64,000 nt of DNA from Fischerella muscicola SAG 1427-1 = PCC 73103 (GCF_000317245.1 NZ_AJLJ01000158.1:20948-84947); one strand, 5' to 3'. Shown: positions 45,223 to 54,646, numbered from the stretch's first letter. Program-made: numbers and translations. The notes: a model not told the origin generated them from the letters alone.

Positions 45223-45654
45223 TGTTTGCAGCAATTTTTGCTTCCTCGCTCACTACCTACACACCCAATTGCTTGTTTTGAAGCCAATTTTTTACGAAAG
45301 TTCCTTGGTTATTTTGTTGAAAATAATCGCTACTCCAAAATAGCGACCAAAATATTTAGGTGATCTTACCACAAATAGTTATTAGATCTACTCTGGTGTT
45401 TCTCAGCTTTGGTTGTGTGAGGCTAAGTTAAATTATCAGGTTCAATTCCCAAAGAAGGCAATTGTTCAGCTAAAAGTTGCGATCGCTCTCTTTCCTGTTC
45501 TAAAAGTAATTCTGTATCATTTGCCTAGCTTGTACTTAGTCATTGGGCATTGGTGTTTATTTTCCTCCATGTCCCCCTTCCCTTGTCTCCCCACTCCCCA
45601 CTCAGCACCGGATTCCGGTACACTGAGTCTTGGTTTATTGCATTGTGAGTTGGC
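45223..45654. other. Gap between the polysaccharide locus and petP
   Basis: Holds the likely wzm promoter on the minus strand and a remnant of a Uma2-family gene at 45423-45524. The part at 45555-45610 is CCTTGTC-type low-complexity DNA. The plus-strand open frame at 45413-45676 is an artefact across these pieces. Confidence 0.55.
45423..45524 (-). pseudogene. C-terminal remnant of a Uma2-family (DUF820) nuclease
   Basis: On the minus strand 45524-45423 reads ANDTELLLEQERERSQLLAE, then QLPSLGIEPDNLT and a stop. This matches the usual end of cyanobacterial Uma2-family proteins: a charged Glu/Arg helix followed by LxxLGIxPDxL. A TAG lies immediately upstream in frame and no nuclease core is present, so only the last 33 codons remain. 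Uma2 genes are highly duplicated in cyanobacteria and often decay. Confidence 0.6.
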
Positions 45655-45849
45655 ATGGAAATCGGACAAAAAGTAAAGGTTTTTCGTTTGCGCGATCGCG
45701 TACCTGCTTCTATTGTGAAAAGATTAGGACAAGTCGGTATCATTGAAGGTTACAAGATGACCGATGGTAGCGGTGTTGGCATTGTAGTCAAATTTGATGA
45801 TAATTTTGCCACTTGGTTTTTTGAAGATGAACTCAAAATAGTACAGTAA
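45655..45849 (+). CDS. petP: Cytochrome b6f subunit PetP-like protein (DUF2862)
   Basis: 64 residues, an SH3-like small soluble protein. It matches the PetP family along its length: MEIGQKVKVFRLRDRVP, GYKMTDGSGVGIVVKFDD and FATWFFEDELK. PetP binds the stromal side of cytochrome b6f in cyanobacteria and red algae and affects linear electron flow and complex stability. Some strains have a second member of the family, so the symbol is likely rather than certain. It lies 110 bases before the Get3d-like gene, on the same strand. Confidence 0.85.
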   Translation: MEIGQKVKVFRLRDRVPASIVKRLGQVGIIEGYKMTDGSGVGIVVKFDDNFATWFFEDELKIVQ

Positions 45850-45959
45850 CTGCTTGGCGAGGTATATTCTGAGTGCTGAACTTCAGAAGGAAGTTACTCA
45901 AATCAGCCGAATGCTAAGTTGGAGTTGAAAAAATCGGCGGTAAAAATAGGAATCAAGTA

Positions 45960-47060
45960 ATGGCCCTGATATTAACATTTTTGGGCAAAAGCGGTAGCGC
46001 TAGGACAAAAGTAGCGATCGCCGCTGCCAAACAATTGGCAAGCCAAGGAAAACGCGTACTTTTAGCTGGAAGTGCAGAACCAGCGTTGCAGATTTTGTTA
46101 GGTGTTCCTATTGGTTCTAACCCTCAAGAAATTGCTGCGAATTTGCACGTCGTTCAATTTCAAACTTCTGTACTACTAGAACGTAGTTGGGAAGATGTCA
46201 AAAAACTGGAAGCGCAATATCTCAAAACGCCTATCCTGAAAGAGGTTTATGGTCAAGAACTATCCGTTTTACCAGGAATGGATAGCGCCCTTGTCCTCAA
46301 TGCTATCCGCGAGTACTACGAAAGCGGCAAATATGACGCGATCGTCTACGATGGCAATGGCGATAACTCAACTTTGCGAATGTTCGGAATGCCAGAATCT
46401 CTCAGTTGGTACGTACGGCGATTCCAGAAATTGTTCGTCAATTCCGATCTCGGTAAAGCAATTTCCGAATCGCCCTTGATTCAACCGCTAATTAGTACTT
46501 TTTTCAATATCAACTGGACTTCGGATAACTTCGCCCAACCTACTAACCAAGTCAACAACTTTTTAGACAAGGGTAGAGCCGCCCTCGCAAACCCCAGGGA
46601 AGTTGCTGCTTTCTTAGTGACAACCGATGACCCCGTTGAGATTGCTTCCGTCCGCTATCTTTGGGGTAGCGCTCAACAAGTTGGTTTAACCGTGGGTGGC
46701 GTTATCCTTGTATCTAATGACACAAATCACCAAATTTCTGAGCAATTTGCCCCCCTAAATGTGAGCTTAGTTCCAGATATCAAAACAGAGGACTGGCAAA
46801 CAATAATAGATACTCTACCCAACTTTGTAGACCAAGCAGTGCAGGCTCCCAAACCTATTGAAATTAACATCCAAGAACACAAAGTAAGCTTATATTTGCC
46901 GGGATTTGACAAAAAACAGGTCAAACTTACCCAGTACGGCCCAGAGGTGACAATTGAAGCCGGAGATCAAAGGCGAAATATTTTTCTACCTCCTGCCTTA
47001 AGTGGCAGACCTGTTACTGGTGCTAAATTCCAAAATAATTATTTGATAATCTCGTTTTAG
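45960..47060 (+). CDS. Get3d/ArsA-like ATPase with alpha-crystallin-type tail
   Basis: 366 residues. It has the fold of the Get3/ArsA family, whose members act as dimers and carry membrane proteins or metal oxyanions. The P-loop at 9-17 reads GKSGSARTK instead of the usual GKGGVGKTT: the first Lys is kept (Lys10), but the Lys before Thr16 is Arg15. DAIVYDGNGDNSTLRMFGMP near 120 is the switch region. Residues about 297-366 form a beta-rich domain, with SLYLPGFDKKQVKLTQYG and ending YLIISF. This domain resembles small heat shock proteins and is a mark of Get3d, a class found in photosynthetic organisms. It lies between petP and chlG. Confidence 0.82.
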   Translation: MALILTFLGKSGSARTKVAIAAAKQLASQGKRVLLAGSAEPALQILLGVPIGSNPQEIAANLHVVQFQTSVLLERSWEDVKKLEAQYLKTPILKEVYGQELSVLPGMDSALVLNAIREYYESGKYDAIVYDGNGDNSTLRMFGMPESLSWYVRRFQKLFVNSDLGKAISESPLIQPLISTFFNINWTSDNFAQPTNQVNNFLDKGRAALANPREVAAFLVTTDDPVEIASVRYLWGSAQQVGLTVGGVILVSNDTNHQISEQFAPLNVSLVPDIKTEDWQTIIDTLPNFVDQAVQAPKPIEINIQEHKVSLYLPGFDKKQVKLTQYGPEVTIEAGDQRRNIFLPPALSGRPVTGAKFQNNYLIISF

Positions 47061-47178
47061 GGATAGGGGATCGGGGATCAGGGATCAGGGATCAGGATCA
47101 GGAAAAGACATAAGGAGAAATTCTTCCTTGTCCTCCTTGTCCTCCTTGTCTCCCTTGTCTCCCTTGTCTCCCTTGTCC
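47061..47178. repeat. Two short tandem repeats between get3d-like gene and chlG
   Basis: 47061-47102 is built from the heptamer GGATCAG with variants (about six units). 47125-47178 is six 9-base units of the form TCCTTGTCC to CCCTTGTCT. Such tracts are common in Nostocales; both lie in the gap before chlG. Confidence 0.85.
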
Positions 47179-47270
47179 CCGTACTCTATGAGAAGCCGCT
47201 TACGTGTCTACGCGTAGCGTCTCCGTCAGGAGAATCCCCAATCCCCAATCCCCAATCCCCGATATGCCTT

Positions 47271-48287
47271 ATGTCTGAATCAACTCCCATTACCCCTGAT
47301 TCCACTACGCCCACAGAGGAAGCAAATGCTACTGTTGACCGCAGTGCTAAAACCAGGCAACTCTTGGGTATGAAAGGTGCGGCACCTGGAGAAAGTTCGA
47401 TTTGGAAAATTCGCCTGCAACTGATGAAGCCAATCACTTGGATTCCTCTGATGTGGGGTGTAATCTGTGGCGCGGCTTCTTCTGGTGAATATACCTGGAC
47501 ACTCGAAAATGTTTTAAAGGCAGTAGTTTGTATGTTGCTATCAGGCCCATTGATGGCAGGTTACGTACAAATCATGAACGATTACTACGATCGCGAAATT
47601 GATGCCATTAACGAACCCTACCGCCCTATTCCTTCTGGTGCGATTTCTATACCCCAGGTGATTACGCAAATTTGGGTATTACTTATTGCTGGTATTGCTC
47701 TAGCATTTGCCCTCGATAAATGGGCTGGAAATGAATTTCCTACAATTACAACGATCGCCATCATCGGTTCTTTTGTAGGCTACATTTACTCTGCCCCACC
47801 TTTAAAGCTAAAACAAAATGGCTGGTTGGGTAGCTATGCCTTGGGTGCAAGTTATATAACCTTCCCTTGGTGTACTGGTCATGCTTTATTTGGCGAACTC
47901 AACTGGAAAATAGTTGTTCTTACCCTGTTCTACAGTCTAGCTGGTTTAGGTATTGCCATTGTTAATGACTTCAAAAGTGTAGAAGGCGATCGCAAACTCG
48001 GATTAAAATCACTCCCTGTCATGTTTGGTGTCACCACCGCCGCTTGGATTTGTGTCGCCATGATTGATATCTTCCAGATTGCGATCGCAGGCTATTTAGT
48101 CTACATCCACGAAAATTTGTATGCAGCAATTCTGTCATTGCTAATCATCCCGCAAATTACTTTCCAGGATATGTATTTCCTGCGTGATCCCCTAACTAAC
48201 GATGTCAAATATCAAGCCAGCGCCCAACCTTTCCTAGTTTTGGGAATGCTTGTGGCTGGTTTAGCAATAGGTCATGCTGGCATTTAG
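47271..48287 (+). CDS. chlG: Chlorophyll a synthase
   Basis: 338 residues, UbiA-type prenyltransferase in the thylakoid membrane. It joins chlorophyllide a to phytyl or geranylgeranyl pyrophosphate, the last step of chlorophyll synthesis. Two Asp-rich motifs are seen: NDYYDREIDAINEPYRPIPS near 103-122 and NDFKSVEGDRKLGLKSLPV near 234-252. There are about eight or nine helices. The first 45 residues are a polar extension rich in Ser, Thr and Pro. Placement right after a Get3d-like gene and petP hints at a photosynthetic membrane-protein cluster. Confidence 0.96.
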   Translation: MSESTPITPDSTTPTEEANATVDRSAKTRQLLGMKGAAPGESSIWKIRLQLMKPITWIPLMWGVICGAASSGEYTWTLENVLKAVVCMLLSGPLMAGYVQIMNDYYDREIDAINEPYRPIPSGAISIPQVITQIWVLLIAGIALAFALDKWAGNEFPTITTIAIIGSFVGYIYSAPPLKLKQNGWLGSYALGASYITFPWCTGHALFGELNWKIVVLTLFYSLAGLGIAIVNDFKSVEGDRKLGLKSLPVMFGVTTAAWICVAMIDIFQIAIAGYLVYIHENLYAAILSLLIIPQITFQDMYFLRDPLTNDVKYQASAQPFLVLGMLVAGLAIGHAGI

Positions 48288-48432
48288 TGAATAGTTTAAG
48301 TTATCAGTTATCAGTTTTTGATAACTGATATCTCTTTAGTAAGAAGTCACATACAGGGAAGGAAAAGTTAAGATCATTAATAATATTAAGTCCGGCTAAT
48401 CAATTTTTTTGTAGGTTTTCGCAATTATTGCC

Positions 48433-48720
48433 GTGTTGCAAATACTAAACTTTCTTTTTCTGGTAATTCCAAAGCTTCTAGTGCCGATTTGTTTCGTCAG
48501 CGCTTGGGTGTTAATGATTATGGTGGTTTGGAGTCTGTGGACTGCAACCCGTGATGGTGTTAAAACAGCCCAAAAAATGCATCAAATTCCTTGCGCTGGC
48601 TGTCAATATTTTACAGATGATCATCGCCTCAAATGCACAGTTCATCCTTCCATTGCTAATACGGAAGAAGCTATCAATTGTATGGATTACCAGCCACAGA
48701 CGAATTCAATGCTTTATTAG
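48433..48720 (+). CDS. Small membrane protein with Cys-rich soluble part
   Basis: 95 residues from a GTG start. One membrane helix at about 8-36 (LFLVIPKLLVPICFVSAWVL and on) is followed by a 55-residue soluble part with CAGCQYFTDDHRLKCTVHP and a later NCMDY. The Cys spacing (CxxC, then single Cys) could hold zinc or iron. The family is unknown to me, though the ordered Cys pattern argues for a real conserved gene. It lies 145 bases after chlG on the same strand. No clear ribosome site is seen before the GTG. Confidence 0.7.
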   Translation: MLQILNFLFLVIPKLLVPICFVSAWVLMIMVVWSLWTATRDGVKTAQKMHQIPCAGCQYFTDDHRLKCTVHPSIANTEEAINCMDYQPQTNSMLY

Positions 48721-48771
48721 AAACTGAAGACTAGTAGTCTATTGCAAGAGCAAATTTCTAGCCCCTAGTCC

Positions 48772-49731
48772 TTAATTCATTTCCAACAAAACTTTTAACA
48801 CGCCTCTAGTTTGAGCGTGAGCAAAAGCTGCTATTGCTTCCGTAAGTGAGTAATGGGCTTGAATGAGAGGTTGTACGTCCACTTTTCCTTCTGCCAAAAG
48901 TTTGAGTGCAGGTGAAAAAGGGCCGCAGCGTGAACCAATCAGGGTAATTTCATCTACTACCAAAGAAGAAGCATCTAGACTGAGATTGCCAGCATAAGTA
49001 CTTTTGAGTACTAACGTACCACGAGGACGTAAAGCGCGGCGAGCGATCGCAAATCCTTCTGCATTACCAGTACACTCTACAGAAATATCAAAAGTCCTGT
49101 CTGTCACTACATCTGCAAAGCCTGTTTTGATACCCCGTGCTTCCAGATGAGCTAATTTATCACGATGTCGCCCTACTACTAAAAGATCACAACCTGTCAA
49201 AGCTAAAGTTTGGGCTACCAATTGTCCTAGTTTACCATCCCCAACGACTAACACCCGGTCATCTGGATGCAATGCTATCTGTTGTTGAATTTCCAACGCC
49301 GCAGCTACAGGTTCAGTAAATGTTGCTACTGCTGTGGGAACACTCTCTGGTACAAGATGAAGATTTTCTACAGGTAAACAAAGATAGTCAGCAAAAGCAC
49401 CATTGCGGTTGACAATACCAAGCACAGTCCGGTTTTCGCAATGAGTTGAGTTCCCACTACGACAAAAACGACATTTACCACATACAGCGTTAATTTCGCC
49501 GACAACACGACGATTCACTAAGTTTTCTGGGCCTCGTTCCACAACACCGACAAATTCATGACCTAAAATGCCAGTGTAAGGGTAATAACCTCTGGTGAGT
49601 TCTAAATCAGTGTTACAAATACCAGCACATAAAACTCGTACTAATGCTTCCCCTGGCGGTGGTTCGGGAATGGGGATATCAGTACGTAATTGGAGTTGCT
49701 TATTTTCCAGCCAGAGTCCTTTCATATTCAT
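48772..49731 (-). CDS. Zinc-dependent MDR alcohol/sorbitol dehydrogenase-like protein
   Basis: 319 residues. The GroES-like N-domain has CAGICNTDLELTRGYYPY with the catalytic-zinc Cys and GHEFVGVVERG with the second ligand. The structural zinc site is CGKCRFCRSGNSTHC with four Cys. The Rossmann part has VLVVGDGKLGQLVAQTLALT near 170-189. It is shorter than typical members (about 340 to 350). ATG 49725, two codons inside, is a possible start. Substrate unknown. It is divergent from the ChaN-like gene with only a 31-base gap, so their promoters overlap. Confidence 0.88.
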   Translation of the reverse strand: MNMKGLWLENKQLQLRTDIPIPEPPPGEALVRVLCAGICNTDLELTRGYYPYTGILGHEFVGVVERGPENLVNRRVVGEINAVCGKCRFCRSGNSTHCENRTVLGIVNRNGAFADYLCLPVENLHLVPESVPTAVATFTEPVAAALEIQQQIALHPDDRVLVVGDGKLGQLVAQTLALTGCDLLVVGRHRDKLAHLEARGIKTGFADVVTDRTFDISVECTGNAEGFAIARRALRPRGTLVLKSTYAGNLSLDASSLVVDEITLIGSRCGPFSPALKLLAEGKVDVQPLIQAHYSLTEAIAAFAHAQTRGVLKVLLEMN

Positions 49732-49762
49732 AGCTGAACTTATCCAGCGTTGTGTAAAGAAA

Positions 49763-50785
49763 ATGACACTATTTACTCAAACCAAATTACTGACGTACGC
49801 AAAAATATTAACAAATCAACAGCAAAGCTTCCAAACTAGAAGATTATTTTTTTACTTTTTTGCTTTTACTTTTTACCTGATAATCTCGACCTTACCTGCT
49901 TGTGCTGAAACTGTCAAAATTTCTTGTCCTCCCAAGTTAGTCATGGCTGCACCGCCCATTAATATAGATGCTATCTTTCCTGACTGGGATAAAAGTTGTG
50001 GGAAACCAGAGAATTTTATTTACAGTCGCCCACAGATGTTATCGGAACTAGCACAAGCAAATGTAGTGTATCTGGGAGAAACTCACGACAATTCAGTTGA
50101 TCATCAAAATCAACTGCAAATTATTCAACAACTCCAGCAGCATCATCCGAAAATTGCTATTGCAATGGAAATGTTTCAGCGTCCTTATCAAGGCGTTGTT
50201 GATCAATATTTAGCGGGTAAACTTACTGAACAAGAATTATTAGCGAAAAGCGAGTACGAAACACGCTGGGGTTTTCCTTGGGAATATTATGCCCCAATTC
50301 TCCGGTTTGCTAAAGACAAACAACTACCAGTCTTAGCTTTAAATACTCCAACGGAAATTACACGCAAAGTCGCAAGTCAAGGATTAGAAAGTCTCACGGT
50401 ATCCGAGAGAAAGTATATTCCGCCTTTGGCGGAAATTAATACCAGTAACCAAAAGTATCGCCAATTATCATTACAAGCTTTTCAACTGCATCAAAGTGCA
50501 GGACATGGTAACAGTTCTGGTGCGGAACGCTTTTTCTTGGCTCAAGTGTTATGGGATGAAACAATGGCAGAAGGAATTGCTAAATTCATCAAAGCGAATC
50601 CAGATTATCAAGTGGTGGTGTTAGCTGGACAAGGACATATTGTGTATAGTTATGGAATTCCTAGCCGTGTTGCACGTCGTCTTGGAAGTCAGAAATTAAT
50701 GCAGCGATCTGTTTTACTCAGTCCTCCTCAAGAAGCAATCACAGGTAAAGATGAGGTGGCGATCGCGGATTTTGTTTTTAAATAG
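49763..50785 (+). CDS. ChaN-family (DUF399) haem-binding-like lipoprotein
   Basis: 340 residues from ATG 49763; the longer frame from 49595 would run back over the dehydrogenase gene and is rejected. A hydrophobic segment at about 28-45 is followed by LPAC at 44-47, an imperfect lipobox, so Cys47 may carry a lipid. The Tiki/ChaN-like domain has VVYLGETHDN at 102-110, AMEMFQRPYQ, SEYETRWGFPWEYYAPILRF and LAGQGHIVYSYGIP near the end. Relatives bind haem and help iron acquisition in other bacteria. A strong terminator follows at 50927-50952. Confidence 0.88.
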   Translation: MTLFTQTKLLTYAKILTNQQQSFQTRRLFFYFFAFTFYLIISTLPACAETVKISCPPKLVMAAPPINIDAIFPDWDKSCGKPENFIYSRPQMLSELAQANVVYLGETHDNSVDHQNQLQIIQQLQQHHPKIAIAMEMFQRPYQGVVDQYLAGKLTEQELLAKSEYETRWGFPWEYYAPILRFAKDKQLPVLALNTPTEITRKVASQGLESLTVSERKYIPPLAEINTSNQKYRQLSLQAFQLHQSAGHGNSSGAERFFLAQVLWDETMAEGIAKFIKANPDYQVVVLAGQGHIVYSYGIPSRVARRLGSQKLMQRSVLLSPPQEAITGKDEVAIADFVFK

Positions 50786-50926
50786 ATTTTTTCTTGAGAT
50801 GGTTATCCAAAAAATATTTGTGCTTCTTCCGGAATGCTGAACTTTGGCTTTGTAGCCTACAATAACACCACTCGATGGTGATTATTCATTAAATCTCCTA
50901 ACTTCAAAGTGCTATATCCTAACTCA

Positions 50927-50952
50927 CCACACTGCTACAACAGTGTGGTTTT
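50927..50952 (+). terminator. Rho-independent terminator after the ChaN-like gene
   Basis: CCACACTG pairs with CAGTGTGG around the loop CTACAA, followed by TTTTA. It lies about 140 bases past the stop. Confidence 0.75.
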
Positions 50953-51029
50953 ATATTGAGAGTTTAACGAGAATCTTCGCGGTTCATCGAAGAAGACGCG
51001 GGAAATGGGAGATGCAGTGACGCGGGGAC

Positions 51030-51836
51030 TCAAATCTTTAATTTTTCGAGATATGGCTTAAACGTAGACACCAATTCTGGACGACTGACTACTAAAGTGG
51101 GGAAAGAGCGATCGCTATAATCAACTCCACTAGACAAAGGAAAAGGTTCAGATTTGAGTGAAATCCAACTTCCACCCGCCGCTTGAACTATAACCCAAGC
51201 CGCAGCAATATCCCAAACTTTTGGTGTTGCTTCAATACCACCAAGCACAGCACCTGTGGCAACTGTCAGAAAGTTGTAGCTAGCAACGCCCAACATCCTA
51301 ATTTTACAGGGAAAATCTTTTTGAATTACCGAAGTGCTACGGGAACAAAGGTTAAAAAAGTGATGCTGACTGGGTGCTTCATCGCTAGTTTGAATCGGCT
51401 GATAATTACGAAAAGCCCCAGTAGATGCGCCTAATCCCGATGAACCTTCCCAGAAGCCGTGAAATGATTCTTTCAGTGGCGGCACGTAAACATAACCAAA
51501 AACAGGCGTACCTTGATACAATAACCCTAGTGAAATTGACCAGATAGGAATACCCCGTGTAAAGTTAGTCGTGCCATCCAAGGGATCAACAACCCAACAC
51601 CATTCTGTGCCAGGGAAAACTTTATCACCCTCTTCCGTCAAAATTCCATAACCGGGAAATGTAGAGGCGATCGCATTCCGCAATTCTTGATCAGCCCATT
51701 TATCAGCACGAGTTACTAAAGATCCATCCGCTTTATGGGAAGCCTGTACTTGCCCAAAATCTTCCATTAACTGCTTACCTACCCTAGCGGTAGTAGTTTG
51801 AGCAAACTCTAAAACTGTAGTCCAAAGTTCTGTCAT
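51030..51836 (-). CDS. Inositol monophosphatase family protein
   Basis: 268 residues, Mg-dependent, Li-sensitive sugar phosphatase fold. The metal site is built from GILTEEGD near 69-76, VVDPLDGTTNFTRGIP near 86-101 and WDIAAAWVIVQAAGGSWIS near 212-230. Members act on inositol monophosphate, histidinol phosphate, fructose-1,6-bisphosphate or related compounds; the exact substrate is not clear from sequence. The gene is alone, with tandem low-complexity DNA upstream at 51837-52038. Confidence 0.9.
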   Translation of the reverse strand: MTELWTTVLEFAQTTTARVGKQLMEDFGQVQASHKADGSLVTRADKWADQELRNAIASTFPGYGILTEEGDKVFPGTEWCWVVDPLDGTTNFTRGIPIWSISLGLLYQGTPVFGYVYVPPLKESFHGFWEGSSGLGASTGAFRNYQPIQTSDEAPSQHHFFNLCSRSTSVIQKDFPCKIRMLGVASYNFLTVATGAVLGGIEATPKVWDIAAAWVIVQAAGGSWISLKSEPFPLSSGVDYSDRSFPTLVVSRPELVSTFKPYLEKLKI

Positions 51837-52038
51837 TTTATAAATGGTGAGTGGTCAATGGTCATTAGTAGAGACGCGATTATACTCTTGCGAGAAGCCG
51901 CTCTTACGAGCGTCTACGCGTCTGTACAATAGTTAAGCGATTAATCGCGTCGTACAATAGTCATTGGTGTTTATTCCTCCCTTGTCTCCCTTGTCCCTGT
52001 TCTCTGTTCCCTTTTAAAATTGACTATTGACCACTAAA

Positions 52039-53478
52039 TTAATCTAATTCGCTTTCCAAGATAGATGCGATCGCTTGTTTTGCATTCTGCTGAAATTCTG
52101 TGACATTTACGCGAGTTAATAAGCTAACTGCTAATAAAATCACCACAGCCTGGGTAGCAAACACCAATCCATAAGCTAATAGTGGTGTTGTCAGTAAAGA
52201 TTTACCCAGGTTTAGCACTGCGCCACCAGAAACTGTAGCTAAGGCCCTCGCCATTGCTTGGGCTAACCCCCAAGCACCAATGAATGTGCCAGCAGTTTCC
52301 GCAGCAGTTAGATCCAGCATTAAGCTTAACGCTCCAGTTGTAGTCACACCAGAAGCAAAGCCAAACAAGGTTAAACTCCATTGCAGGAATTTAGGATTAG
52401 CAGTTGTCCCGGCTAGGAGAATTATTATCAGGGAGACTGCCACAGCGATGCATCCGAGCTTAGTTGTATTTTTCTTACCTAAACGAGGAGCTATCAAAAA
52501 GCCCGTTACACTCAAGCCAATTAGGGTTCCTGTACCAAAGAAAGCATTGAGTTTTGTGGTTTCGGCGATCGTCATCTTAAAGACTTCACCGCCGTAGGGT
52601 TCCAAAACAGCATCCTGCATAAACAAGCTGAGTGTCATCAACAGCAAAAATGTGAAAAAGATTGCTGTTTGGCGGCTAGCAGTTAACACCCGTATTGCCA
52701 TACCTAAAGAAATCTTATCTTCGCGGTTAATTGCTGTGGAACGCATCGTATAGCGGGAATATTTCTTTTCCACACCGATAGTTCCTAATAGGCACAGTCC
52801 AAAAGCCATACCTGGGACAATCAAAAACAGGCGATTGACTTGGGTTTGGACGACCTCTAGAGGTGCGTTTAAGGCAATTTGTCTGAGTAAACCACTGCTG
52901 ATAATTGCTCCAATAATAATACCCACCATCAGCATTGACCATACAACCCCCACCAATTTTGAGCGGTTGTCTTCATCAGAAACATCAACTAACAACGCTG
53001 CAAAAGGTGTGGAACTAGCACTAATAGCAATTCCATAGAGGGCAAATATCAAAGCTAGAAGTAGCGCCCAACCCGAAGATTGAGTTGTCCAACTTCCTGA
53101 TTGCAAGCTTAAGCCTAGTTGCCAAACGACTTGTACAGCTATAAATGAAATGATCGCAAATAAAGCCGCACCTACCCAAACATAACCACTACGGTGATAG
53201 CCGAGTAAAGGCTTGGTGTCTGACATTTGCCCAAACCACACTCTCATCGGAGCCACAAATTGATGCATTGCGATCGCCCCAGCTACGATTAGTGCTGGTA
53301 CTCGCAACTCCTCAATCATGACTCGATTTAGCACTCCCAGAGTCAGAATCGACATGATGCCCAATGCCATCTGAAACAGGCCTAGTCGAAACATAGTCCA
53401 TAGTTTCACTTTGGGAATGGATGTGGATTTTCCTGACTCGTTTGATTCAGAATTGGGTGACACATCACTAGTTGCCAT
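52039..53478 (-). CDS. BCH/PucC-family MFS transporter
   Basis: 479 residues from ATG 53478, chosen because GGGAG lies six bases before it; the frame from 53490 starts with TTG. Twelve helices are seen. KLWTMFRLGLFQMALGIMSI opens helix one, and MRVWFGQMSDTKPLLGYHRS is the family's loop between helices two and three. The PucC/LhaA family takes part in assembly of bacteriochlorophyll light-harvesting complexes in purple bacteria; cyanobacterial members are thought to deal with chlorophyll or with pigment-protein assembly. Divergent from the aldo/keto reductase gene. Confidence 0.9.
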   Translation of the reverse strand: MATSDVSPNSESNESGKSTSIPKVKLWTMFRLGLFQMALGIMSILTLGVLNRVMIEELRVPALIVAGAIAMHQFVAPMRVWFGQMSDTKPLLGYHRSGYVWVGAALFAIISFIAVQVVWQLGLSLQSGSWTTQSSGWALLLALIFALYGIAISASSTPFAALLVDVSDEDNRSKLVGVVWSMLMVGIIIGAIISSGLLRQIALNAPLEVVQTQVNRLFLIVPGMAFGLCLLGTIGVEKKYSRYTMRSTAINREDKISLGMAIRVLTASRQTAIFFTFLLLMTLSLFMQDAVLEPYGGEVFKMTIAETTKLNAFFGTGTLIGLSVTGFLIAPRLGKKNTTKLGCIAVAVSLIIILLAGTTANPKFLQWSLTLFGFASGVTTTGALSLMLDLTAAETAGTFIGAWGLAQAMARALATVSGGAVLNLGKSLLTTPLLAYGLVFATQAVVILLAVSLLTRVNVTEFQQNAKQAIASILESELD

Positions 53479-53631
53479 AACCACTCCCAATCAAAACAGC
53501 AAAATTATTTCCTCATAACCAAGATAAACCGTAATCAGTTATCAGTTATCAGTTATTGAGCAAACAGGATGAGAAGATAGCTGTAAAGTTAGACTAAATA
53601 AAGTAAAAAAATGTAAATAGGATTTATCAAA

Positions 53632-54582
53632 GTGGAAACCATCACATTGGGGCAAAATGGGCCAGTTGTTACACCCCTGTGTATCGGTACTTGGGCTTGG
53701 GGCGATCGCTTATTTTGGAATTATGGCAAAGAATACGGCCCAGAGGAATTGCAAGCAGCCTTTAATGCTTCTCTAGAAGCAGGTATCACTTTTATTGACA
53801 CAGCAGAAGTTTACGGTTTCGGGCTTTCAGAAGAATTACTAGCGCAGTTTCTGCAAAAAACAGACCAAAAAGTTCAGATTGCAACTAAATACGGGCCTTT
53901 TCCCTGGCGCATTACAGGACAGTCTGTTGCTGATGCTTTAACAGAAAGTCTCAAGCGCTTGCAAGTCCAAAAAGTAGCACTTTATCAAGTACATTGGCCT
54001 TTCACTTTTTTAATGAGTCAAGAAACTTTGATGAATGCCCTTGCAGATGAAGTGGAACGGGGCAGAATTGCAGCAGTCGGAGTGAGTAATTACTCAGCTT
54101 CACAAATGCGAGAAGCACACCAAATATTAGCTAGGCGTGGCGTGCCTTTAGCTGTCAATCAAGTGCGCTACTCTTTGCTAACTCGCCAAATTGAAAGCAA
54201 TGGTATTCTCAACACTGCTCGTGAATTGGGCGTCACAATTTTAGCTTATAGTCCTTTGGCACAAGGATTACTAACTGGTAAGTATAGCGTTACTGGAAGT
54301 GTTACCCCCAGTGGTGCGAGAAAATTAGACTCACGCTTTAGCAAAGAAGGCTTACAAAAAATTGAGCCAGTCATCTCTTTGCTACACCAGTTTGGAGAAA
54401 AATATCATCGCACTCCTGCTCAAGTATCTCTGAATTGGTTGATAGCCCGAGGCAATGTTATTCCCATTGCTGGGGCGAAAACAGCGCAACAAGTACAAGA
54501 TAACGCAGGCGCTTTGGGATGGAGATTATCTGACGATGAAATTGCCCAATTGCAAGAAATTAGTCGCCCTTGGCTCAATTAA
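53632..54582 (+). CDS. Aldo/keto reductase
   Basis: 316 residues from GTG 53632. NADPH-dependent TIM-barrel oxidoreductase. The catalytic set is present: Asp in FIDTAEVYG, the Tyr of the same motif, Lys in IATKYGPF and His in YQVHWP. AVNQVRYSLL and PIAGAKTAQQVQDNAGALGW (cofactor phosphate site) are typical. The physiological substrate is unknown; detoxification of reactive carbonyls is common for the family. Monocistronic. Confidence 0.92.
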   Translation: METITLGQNGPVVTPLCIGTWAWGDRLFWNYGKEYGPEELQAAFNASLEAGITFIDTAEVYGFGLSEELLAQFLQKTDQKVQIATKYGPFPWRITGQSVADALTESLKRLQVQKVALYQVHWPFTFLMSQETLMNALADEVERGRIAAVGVSNYSASQMREAHQILARRGVPLAVNQVRYSLLTRQIESNGILNTARELGVTILAYSPLAQGLLTGKYSVTGSVTPSGARKLDSRFSKEGLQKIEPVISLLHQFGEKYHRTPAQVSLNWLIARGNVIPIAGAKTAQQVQDNAGALGWRLSDDEIAQLQEISRPWLN

Positions 54583-54646
54583 GTTAACAGTCAAGAGTTT
54601 ATGAGTACAGAGAATTTCAAATTGACCCTTGACCATTGACCAATGA

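Noticed and set aside
45440..45470. Possible tRNA T-arm (GGTTCAATTCC)
   Set aside because: The flanking bases do not pair, no cloverleaf can be drawn, and the bases belong to the Uma2 remnant.
47061..47178. CRISPR-like spacing of short repeats
   Set aside because: Units of 7 and 9 bases follow each other without spacers, so these are simple tandem repeats; no cas genes are in the window.
49595..49762. N-terminal extension of the ChaN-like protein
   Set aside because: It would run antisense through the dehydrogenase gene; the ATG at 49763 gives a normal leader.
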